From Lachnospiraceae bacterium (GTDB lineage Bacteria; Bacillota; Clostridia; Lachnospirales; Anaerotignaceae), in NCBI GenBank assembly GCA_028695945.1, contig JAQVIB010000041.1, positions 1 to 11,261 of the forward strand: a DNA stretch of 11,261 nt, read 5' to 3'. Position numbers and translations under genes: made by a program. Under the pieces are notes generated by a model, which was not told the DNA's origin, did not search any database, and saw only the letters and a program-made list of their open reading frames with translations. Position 1 is the stretch's first letter. Every line of letters begins with the position of its first letter. Of the stretch, positions 1 through 5,585 are shown piece after piece.

Positions 1-298
1 AGGAATGGGATACAATGTAGAAGGGCCAATAGGTGCGGATTCGGTTTTTCATCTTGCACTAAAGGGAAGATATAACAGTGTTCTTTCGTTATATCACGAC
101 CAAGGGCATATTGCCACTAAAACATTGGATTTTGATAGAACAATCGCTATTACAGGTGGAATGCCTATTTTGCGTACATCAGTAGACCACGGAACGGCAA
201 TGGACATAGCAGGTAAAAATCTTGCTAGTGAAATAAGTATGATAGAAGCAATTATACTGGCAGCAAAATATTCACCAAATTTTGCAAATAACGGTTGA
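1..298 (+). CDS. pdxA: PdxA-family NAD-dependent dehydrogenase, C-terminal fragment
   Basis: Only the last 98 codons are in the window; the reading frame enters at base 2 and stops with TGA at 296-298. The fragment has the PdxA C-terminal signatures: YHDQGH (His at residue 32 of the fragment), followed by GGMPILRTSVDHGTAMDIAGK (paraphrased: Gly-Gly-x-Pro then RTSVDHGTA). In E. coli PdxA the His of the YHDQG motif is one of three metal-binding histidines. PdxA oxidises 4-phosphohydroxy-L-threonine in pyridoxal phosphate synthesis. Close paralogues (PdxA2) instead oxidise 4-phospho-D-threonate or D-erythronate in sugar-acid catabolism. The 'GHIATK' variant after YHDQ, and the rarity of the PdxA/PdxJ route in Clostridia, make a PdxA2-type role quite possible. 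The missing upstream gene (pdxJ, or a four-carbon acid sugar kinase) would decide. Family membership is firm; the exact substrate is not. Confidence 0.85.
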   Translation, partial: GMGYNVEGPIGADSVFHLALKGRYNSVLSLYHDQGHIATKTLDFDRTIAITGGMPILRTSVDHGTAMDIAGKNLASEISMIEAIILAAKYSPNFANNG

Positions 299-311
299 TA
301 AAAATTATTTT

Positions 312-348
312 ACCCTTTATACTCAATAGAGATGTAAAGGGTGTTTTT
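312..348 (+). terminator. Intrinsic terminator after the PdxA-family gene
   Basis: An 8-bp perfect stem pairs ACCCTTTA (312-319) with TAAAGGGT (335-342) across a 15-base loop, followed by GTTTTTAT. It starts 14 bases after the stop codon. The stem is moderately GC-poor, so termination may be partial. Confidence 0.75.
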
Positions 349-377
349 ATACAAAAAGTTCAAATAAACAAACGAAT

Positions 378-406
378 TTGACAACAAATTTCATAAAAGT
401 TTGTTG
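378..406 (+). promoter_or_regulatory. -35-like box overlapped by a 10-bp inverted repeat
   Basis: A perfect TTGACA lies at 378-383. An inverted repeat overlaps it: CAACAAATTT (382-391) pairs with AAAGTTTGTTG minus its first base (397-406), ten pairs including one G-T, around a 5-base loop. It ends 8 bases before the AGGAGG of the aminotransferase gene. With a 17-base spacer the -10 would fall at 401-406 (TTGTTG), which is poor, so the promoter is uncertain. The repeat could be an operator, or an mRNA hairpin next to the ribosome site. Confidence 0.35.
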
Positions 407-429
407 GAATATTTAGGAGGTATTTAAAA

Positions 430-1599
430 ATGGAAATAAAATTTGCAGACAGAATGGGTAATTTTAAAGAGGGAATATTTACAACTCTTGCGGCTATTAA
501 AAAACAAATGATAAGCGAAGGCAGAAAATGTTATGATTTATCTGTTGGAACACCAGACTTTGTGCCAGATAAACATGTTATGGATGCGTTAACAGAAGCA
601 TCTAGACATACAGAAAGCTATAAATATGCCATTACAGACAGCGAAGAGTTGTTGGAAGCTGTGCAGGGTTGGTATAAAAGACGTTATAGGGTTGACCTTG
701 AAAAAGACGAGATAATGTCGCTTTATGGTTCACAAGAAGGGTTAAGCCGTGTTTGTCTTACCCTTTGCAATCCTGGAGATGTTGTGCTTGTACCAAATCC
801 AGGCTACCCAATTTTTGAATTTGGTCCAATGATTAACGAAGCAAAGATTGAGTATTATGAACTTAGAGAAGAAAATAATTATTTAATAGATTTTGACTCA
901 ATTGATGAGGGAATTGCAAAAAAGGCTAAGGCAATGGTGGTTTCATACCCTGCTAACCCAATTTGTCGTATTGCACCAAAAGAGTTTTATACCAAGCTTA
1001 TTGAATTTGACAATAAATATAATATTGTTATACTTCATGATAATGCATATTCTGAATTAGTGTATGATGGTGAAGAGGGTATATCTTTTCTCAGTATAGA
1101 TGGTGCAAAAGAAGTTGGAATAGAGTTTAATTCACTTTCAAAAGCCTACAACCTTACAGGTTGTCGTATTTCTTTTGCGTTAGGTAATGAAAAAATTATA
1201 AATCAGTTTAAAAAGCTTAGAAGCCAGATTGATTACGGTATTTTTATTCCAGTACAGAAAGCAGCTATTGCAGCATTAACAGGACCTCAAACAAGTGTAG
1301 AGAGAAATAGACAGGAATATGAGGACAGACGAAACGCACTTTGTGGTGGATTAGACAGTATTGGCTGGAAAGGTGCTGTTTCACAGGGAACTATGTTTGC
1401 ATGGGCACCGTTACCAAATGGCTACACAAATTCTGAAAAATTTGTTCTAGAACTTATTGAAAAAACAGGTGTATTTTGTGTGCCAGGAAGTGTTTTTGGT
1501 TCACTTGGTGAGGGTTATGTGCGTTTTGCCATGGTTAAAACTGTTGAAGAAATGAAGGAACTGGTACAGGTTATTAAAGAAAGTGGAATTATAAAATAA
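430..1599 (+). CDS. PLP-dependent class I/II aminotransferase (DapL/Asp-aminotransferase-like)
   Basis: This 389-residue protein is a complete fold-type I aminotransferase, predicted to be cytoplasmic. Visible landmarks are the YGSQEG segment (phosphate-binding loop), HDNAYSELVYDG with D204 and Y207 expected to contact the PLP ring, NSLSKAYNLTG with K238 as the Schiff-base lysine, and YVRFAM with R365 expected to bind the substrate carboxylate. The usual NPTG motif reads NPIC here. The overall pattern (SLSKxYNLTGxRI, GYPIF) is nearest to the LL-diaminopimelate/alanine/aspartate aminotransferase group, but the substrate cannot be read from sequence. AGGAGG at 415-420 sits 9 bases before the ATG, so the start is well supported. 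A terminator separates it from the PdxA-family gene upstream. None is visible before the secreted protein 90 bases downstream, so those two may share a transcript. Confidence 0.9.
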   Translation: MEIKFADRMGNFKEGIFTTLAAIKKQMISEGRKCYDLSVGTPDFVPDKHVMDALTEASRHTESYKYAITDSEELLEAVQGWYKRRYRVDLEKDEIMSLYGSQEGLSRVCLTLCNPGDVVLVPNPGYPIFEFGPMINEAKIEYYELREENNYLIDFDSIDEGIAKKAKAMVVSYPANPICRIAPKEFYTKLIEFDNKYNIVILHDNAYSELVYDGEEGISFLSIDGAKEVGIEFNSLSKAYNLTGCRISFALGNEKIINQFKKLRSQIDYGIFIPVQKAAIAALTGPQTSVERNRQEYEDRRNALCGGLDSIGWKGAVSQGTMFAWAPLPNGYTNSEKFVLELIEKTGVFCVPGSVFGSLGEGYVRFAMVKTVEEMKELVQVIKESGIIK

Positions 1600-1689
1600 G
1601 TCGGGTTACAATATTTTACTTAAATTAGATGAATCTTTTTGAAATACCAGCAAATCGACAATGATTAAGAGGATTAAGGAGGGATTACC

Positions 1690-3330
1690 ATGAAAAAAAT
1701 TATTAAGGGAATAGCAATTTGTTCTATGTTTATGGCAGTCTCATTTTCTAGTACGTGCATTGCAAAGGCAGATATTCCAAAAGGATATTGGAAATATCAA
1801 GAATCGTTTTTAAGTGCAGTTAGTGCTAAAAATGATAATCAAATAATCAACTTGGGTAAAGAGATTATGACTGTTTTTAAGGATAAGCCTATGGATAAGG
1901 ATAAGGCTGGAATTCTTTACAGCACTTATGAGGCTATGTTTCCTGCCTATGAAAGACAGGGTAATTATGATATGGCAATTGCCGTATTAAAAGCTCAAAT
2001 TCCATATGGTGAATACCTTGGATATACGGATGGCGTTAAAATTGCAAAAGCTAGAATTAAGAATATTGACCCAATGACTGAAGTTTATGCTGTTACAGCC
2101 AATACACAGTCCATTCCTTACTATGGCATGAAAAATGAGCCGAAAAATGGCACATACTATGGCAGGGCGTATTCTCAAAGCGGACAACTACCTATGGAGA
2201 CAGAAACTGCGGTTTCATTTTACATTGAGTGCTTTCAACAGGATATTCGAGAATATGCCCATCTAATAGATCCTTATGCAGATGGTGAAAAGATTGTTCA
2301 GATATGCCTAAATATGCCAAATGAAAACGATTCATTAAAGGAAGTTTTACAGGACTACTCTAACAATTACTTACAGCAGACTATGGAGTATTTAAATAGT
2401 TTAAACTGTCCTGTTCTTCTTCGTATTGGTGGAGAAATGAATGTTTGGCAGAATGCGGCAGAACCTTCATTATACAAGCAAGCTTATGTAAAGATTGGAA
2501 ACATTGCAAGGAGTAAGGCACAAAATGTAGCATTAGTATTTTCTCAAAATGATATTTCAAACTGGAGTGCCAATACTGATGATTATTATCCTGGAGATAG
2601 TTATGTTGATTGGGTAGGAGTTTCTTTATATACCAATAAGTACAGAAATTTGCAAACGATGACACCAGGTAGTGATTTTGAAGAAATGTATTACGGCAAC
2701 GGGTTATATGCAAATCCAATTACAAAGCTCAGAGACATTGTAGATAGATATGGAAATAGAAGACCTATTCTTATAAGCGAGGGTGGTATAGGTAACTCTG
2801 TATATAATAATGGTTCGGATTTAACCGCATTTGCCAAGGAAAAATTAAATGTTTTATATACATATGTAAATATGGTGTATCCACAGGTGAAAGCAGTAAT
2901 TTATTTTGATGTGTATTTTGACTACAAACCTGATGCCTATGTATACTCAATTAGCAACAATTCTGCATTAATGCAGAAGTACCAAGCCACAGTAAATAAT
3001 AACCACTCATTTATTAAAAAAATGGGTCTAAAGCCTTTGGCTTATGTTAAAGCTGGAAAGTATAACGACAGTAGAGAAACAATTGAGTTGTATACATATT
3101 CTATTTTGCCAGTACAAACAAGTATGGCAGTAGATTATTATGTGGATGGCAAAGTTGTTTGTGCAACGCAAACGCAAATACCTTATAAATGTAATATTAG
3201 TGCTAAATCCATTTCATTAGGATTACACGAACTGAAAGTAACAGTGAAAAGTGGAAACGGATACATCAGGGTTAAAACCTATAATATGAAAAAAACTGAT
3301 GATGGGAAAATTACTATGATAGAAAAATAG
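1690..3330 (+). CDS. Secreted GH26-like glycoside hydrolase-fold protein
   Basis: The product is 546 residues with a clear signal peptide: MKKIIKG, a hydrophobic core, and likely cleavage after AKA (residue 27). Residues about 30-130 look helical. From about 135 to 435 the sequence resembles the catalytic barrel of family GH26 (beta-mannanase-like). It has LLRIGGEMN with E249 where the acid/base Glu sits, then YYPGDSYVDWVGVSLY, then PILISEGG with E364 where the nucleophile sits. GH26 enzymes usually have His just before the acid/base Glu; here it is Gly. The last hundred residues have an Ig-like pattern (DYYVDGK...LKVTV). It probably acts outside the cell or at the cell surface on a polysaccharide, but the substrate is unknown and activity is not certain. 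AGGAGGG at 1677-1683 fixes the start. Confidence 0.75.
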   Translation: MKKIIKGIAICSMFMAVSFSSTCIAKADIPKGYWKYQESFLSAVSAKNDNQIINLGKEIMTVFKDKPMDKDKAGILYSTYEAMFPAYERQGNYDMAIAVLKAQIPYGEYLGYTDGVKIAKARIKNIDPMTEVYAVTANTQSIPYYGMKNEPKNGTYYGRAYSQSGQLPMETETAVSFYIECFQQDIREYAHLIDPYADGEKIVQICLNMPNENDSLKEVLQDYSNNYLQQTMEYLNSLNCPVLLRIGGEMNVWQNAAEPSLYKQAYVKIGNIARSKAQNVALVFSQNDISNWSANTDDYYPGDSYVDWVGVSLYTNKYRNLQTMTPGSDFEEMYYGNGLYANPITKLRDIVDRYGNRRPILISEGGIGNSVYNNGSDLTAFAKEKLNVLYTYVNMVYPQVKAVIYFDVYFDYKPDAYVYSISNNSALMQKYQATVNNNHSFIKKMGLKPLAYVKAGKYNDSRETIELYTYSILPVQTSMAVDYYVDGKVVCATQTQIPYKCNISAKSISLGLHELKVTVKSGNGYIRVKTYNMKKTDDGKITMIEK

Positions 3331-3413
3331 TCATTTTAAGGTACAAATATCAAGAATAAAAAACACTTAAAAAGTTTAAATTTTATACTATTTTTATGCA
3401 TTTTTATAATGTG

Positions 3414-3419
3414 AAGGAG
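3414..3419 (+). promoter_or_regulatory. Ribosome binding site deciding the start of the stalk-domain gene
   Basis: AAGGAG lies at 3414-3419. An in-frame GTG at 3419 overlaps this site and so cannot be its start. The ATG at 3431, 11 bases downstream, can. Confidence 0.75.
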
Positions 3420-3430
3420 TGCGTTTAATT

Positions 3431-4111
3431 ATGAAATTTGATTTAAAAAGTATTGTTTTTGGAATTGTTATTGGAAGTATAGGTTTAACAACAGCATATG
3501 GTGTAACAAAAAATAAGACTATTGATGTTAGCTATAATGTAGCGAATATATCTATACAAGATAAGAATATTATATTCTCAAAAAACAGTGAGCCATTTAT
3601 TTATAATGGGGAAGCGTATGCCCCAATAAGGGTTATTGCCGAAAATGCAGGATGGCAAGTTTATTTTGACAAGAAAGATAACTCCATTTCTATTAATCCT
3701 TCTGATAAATCTAAAATAAGATTATTGGAAGAAGCTACAGATTACGTAGGGTCAGTTTCTCCAGAAAAAACCATTGATATTTGGTCAGATGGATTAAAGA
3801 AACGCAGTGCTGCGTTACAATATGTTGTAATGACGGAGTCGCTAAAAGAAAACTATGTAAAAAGTTTAGAGGAAAATGGCTATGATAATTGGATTACTGG
3901 GGTTTCAAGCCCATGGGTAGAAGATTATGAAGTATTAAAGACAAATAAGTTAAGCGATGATTCTTATGAGTACGATATTAAATATAATACAAAAACTTCC
4001 GAAGGAAACTACAACTTTCTAGTAACCCTTAAATTAACAAAAGAAGGCGATTTCTGGAAAGTGTCAGAAGTAAATGGTGATGAGGATTCAAAAGCATATA
4101 CAGGATTCTGA
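3431..4111 (+). CDS. Exported stalk-domain (copper amine oxidase N-like) protein
   Basis: From the ATG at 3431 the protein has 226 residues. Residues 5-24 form a signal peptide or anchor (SIVFGIVIGSIGLTTAYG). Residues about 30-90 match the small repeat named after the N-terminus of copper amine oxidase, now often called a stalk domain: a beta strand, then EPFIYNGEAYAPIRVIAENAGW, then VYFDKKDNSISI (shown here in pieces). It carries no catalytic residues and is common in exported clostridial proteins. Residues about 95-226 end in an alternating strand pattern (SYEYDIKYNTK, YNFLVTLKLTKEGDFWKVSEV) that resembles an NTF2-like fold, though this is only a guess. The protein is probably structural or ligand-binding at the cell surface. 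It follows the secreted GH26-like gene by 100 bases with no convincing terminator between them, and a terminator lies downstream. Confidence 0.75.
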   Translation: MKFDLKSIVFGIVIGSIGLTTAYGVTKNKTIDVSYNVANISIQDKNIIFSKNSEPFIYNGEAYAPIRVIAENAGWQVYFDKKDNSISINPSDKSKIRLLEEATDYVGSVSPEKTIDIWSDGLKKRSAALQYVVMTESLKENYVKSLEENGYDNWITGVSSPWVEDYEVLKTNKLSDDSYEYDIKYNTKTSEGNYNFLVTLKLTKEGDFWKVSEVNGDEDSKAYTGF

Positions 4112-4163
4112 AAGACATCTAAAATTAATCGTTTAAGAGAATTATAAAAAGTTCAAAATTAAG

Positions 4164-4220
4164 AAAAAATGGTACAATTTGTAGCCTTTTTAAAGGTTCC
4201 AAAATGTGCCATATTTTTTT
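4164..4220 (+). terminator. Intrinsic terminator after the stalk-domain gene
   Basis: ATGGTACA (4169-4176) pairs with TGTGCCAT (4205-4212), with one G-T. The stem extends inward with bulges and holds an inner CCTTT/AAAGG hairpin (4185-4196). It is flanked by an A-run (4164-4168) and a T-run (4214-4220), so the stem can extend at its base. The ATG at 4206 is inside this hairpin and is therefore a poor candidate for a start. Confidence 0.75.
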
Positions 4221-4231
4221 AAATGTTTTAG

Positions 4232-4259
4232 TTGCCTAATGCAAAAAATGTGCTATTAT
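4232..4259 (+). promoter_or_regulatory. Extended -10 promoter for the membrane amidase-like gene
   Basis: TTGCCT (4232-4237), a 16-base spacer, and TGC-TATTAT (-10 at 4254-4259 with TGn just before it). It follows the terminator directly. Transcription would begin near 4266, leaving a leader of about 54 bases before the ATG at 4320. Confidence 0.55.
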
Positions 4260-4319
4260 ATTAAAAAAGAGTTTGTCGAAGTATGCTATAAAGTGGTATG
4301 TACGTTTAGAGGGGAAATA

Positions 4320-5378
4320 ATGGATAATAAAATACTGGATTTAATTATAATTTTAATAGTGGTTTCACTTACATGTGTAGGAAATTCTAATACTTTTGGC
4401 ATTTCCTACGTTTTAGTTGTGATGGTGTTTGTATGGAAAACTTTATTTAAAAAGCAAGAAAAGAGAAGAAAACTTGTTTGCAGTGCAATATATTTGGCGA
4501 TTTTGGGGTTTCAGCTTACATTTAGTTACAATGTTATATTTTATGGAAGCAAAACTGGAATTATATTTTTTATAGAAAAATTTATTGGCGTGGTATTTAT
4601 GTATCTTCCTTTTGCCGCAAACTCATTCTTTTATTTTCAGCGTTCATATTTTCCATCGGTGGAGGACATAACATCTGTTAGTTTCGAAAGTATTTTAATT
4701 GGGCGTGCTTATGCTGGACGTCTTAAAAGTGATTTGGGCAAAACAAAGGATTCACTTAGAATTAATAACATAACAGAAATTATAAAGGATATTCCAAGAC
4801 ATAGTTCTACTAAGTACATTAACCAAAATACACTTACAGAGGAATTCTTTGAAGAATGCAATGCAAGTTTAGCTGATGAAAATATATATATTGCAATATC
4901 TAATACAGGAAGCCCAGCAAGTGAAATAATTTCGGTTTTTACAAAGAAAAATTATAACCACGTATCTTTAAGCTTTGATAAGGAACTTAAAACTATTTTA
5001 AGTTATAATGGAGGAGAAAACGTTTATCCGCCAGGACTTAATAGAGAACAGATTGAGTATTTTAATAAAAAGGCAGATGCATCTATTATTGTATATAAGC
5101 TTGCAACAACTATAACACAGAAACAAGCTATGATTGAAAAAATACGAGAAATAAATGAAACTGGCAGTGCGTATAACCTTTTAGGATTGATAACCAAGGT
5201 TACATTTAAACCCAATATTATGTTTTGCTCCCAGTTCGTGTATAATCTTTTAACTGAGGTTGGATTAGACTATTTTAAATGCAATGCAACGGAAGTTAAA
5301 CCAACAGATTTGGTGGAGAAGGATTATTACAGAGAATTAAAATATTGCTACGAGATAAAGTTTTCAGATGCACAATAA
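4320..5378 (+). CDS. Membrane protein with C-terminal permuted papain-like amidase domain
   Basis: The ATG at 4320 follows AGAGGGGA (4308-4315). The frame stays open upstream to an ATG at 4206, but that lies in the preceding terminator and upstream of the predicted promoter. The 352-residue product has hydrophobic stretches at about 5-20, 25-40, 53-70 and 78-105, so three or four membrane spans. A soluble region runs from about 110. Residues 187-345 match the permuted NlpC/P60 or papain-like fold (YiiX/YaeF type), in which the His precedes the Cys. NYNHVSLSFD gives H214 and IMFCSQFVYNLL gives the likely nucleophile C303; SAYNLLGL and the late PTDL are also typical of Firmicute members. Such domains cleave or transfer amide or ester bonds, but the substrate is not known. 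The gene is flanked by terminators and stands alone. Which side of the membrane the domain faces is not clear. Confidence 0.72.
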   Translation: MDNKILDLIIILIVVSLTCVGNSNTFGISYVLVVMVFVWKTLFKKQEKRRKLVCSAIYLAILGFQLTFSYNVIFYGSKTGIIFFIEKFIGVVFMYLPFAANSFFYFQRSYFPSVEDITSVSFESILIGRAYAGRLKSDLGKTKDSLRINNITEIIKDIPRHSSTKYINQNTLTEEFFEECNASLADENIYIAISNTGSPASEIISVFTKKNYNHVSLSFDKELKTILSYNGGENVYPPGLNREQIEYFNKKADASIIVYKLATTITQKQAMIEKIREINETGSAYNLLGLITKVTFKPNIMFCSQFVYNLLTEVGLDYFKCNATEVKPTDLVEKDYYRELKYCYEIKFSDAQ

Positions 5379-5383
5379 AAGAG

Positions 5384-5436
5384 AAAGTCAGTATTTTTGC
5401 AATAAGGTTTAAAGCCTTGAAAATACTGACTTTTTT
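5384..5436 (+). terminator. Strong intrinsic terminator after the amidase-like gene
   Basis: A perfect 14-bp stem (5384-5397 with 5420-5433) holds an inner AAGG/CCTT hairpin (5404-5407 with 5415-5418) and runs straight into a T-run at 5431-5436. The 5' arm begins 6 bases after the stop codon. Confidence 0.9.
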
Positions 5437-5463
5437 ATTATTTATAACTAAATTACAAAGATA

Positions 5464-5537
5464 TTAACATAAAGTACAAATGTTTTCATATTTTTTTACA
5501 TCTTGTTCATATTAAGTTCAAAAATACATACTATAAT
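5464..5537 (+). promoter_or_regulatory. htrA promoter with phased TTHACA-like hexamer array
   Basis: A consensus TATAAT lies at 5532-5537 with no recognisable -35 at the right distance (5509-5514 reads ATATTA). Upstream, hexamers ending in CA recur about once per helical turn: TTAACA 5464, AGTACA 5473, TTTTCA 5483, TTTACA 5495, TGTTCA 5504, AGTTCA 5515 and AATACA 5523. On the other strand these read like TGTWAA. Tandem half sites of this kind are bound by OmpR-family regulators such as PhoP and WalR of B. subtilis. A strong -10, a weak -35 and repeats running into the -35 region fit an activated promoter. The assignment is inferred; AT-rich DNA gives such patterns easily. Confidence 0.45.
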
Positions 5538-5571
5538 TCATTTCATAAAAGAAATAATTAAGAATTTATAC

Positions 5572-5577
5572 AGGAGG
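5572..5577 (+). promoter_or_regulatory. Ribosome binding site deciding the htrA start
   Basis: AGGAGG at 5572-5577. The in-frame ATG at 5580 is only 2 bases away; the one at 5586 is 8 bases away, so 5586 is preferred. Confidence 0.75.
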
Positions 5578-5585
5578 TAATGATT

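Noticed and set aside
1..1599. Functional link between the PdxA-family gene and the PLP-dependent aminotransferase
   Set aside because: A terminator separates them and PLP enzymes are common, so adjacency alone does not support a shared pathway.
2381..2719. Minus-strand frame of 112 residues inside the GH26-like gene
   Set aside because: It shows no motif and no upstream ribosome site, and it is fully covered by a coding gene with a signal peptide and domain motifs.
4206..4319. N-terminal extension of the amidase-like membrane protein from the ATG at 4206
   Set aside because: The ATG lies within the terminator hairpin of the previous gene and upstream of the predicted promoter, and it has no ribosome site. 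The ATG at 4320 has a good one.
355..5551. Shared short words upstream of two genes: AAGTTCAAA (near 356, 4149, 5514) and ATTTCATAAAAG (388 and 5540)
   Set aside because: In an 11-kb AT-rich window a few exact 12-base matches are expected by chance, and the spacing of the two words differs between sites (30 versus 24 bases).
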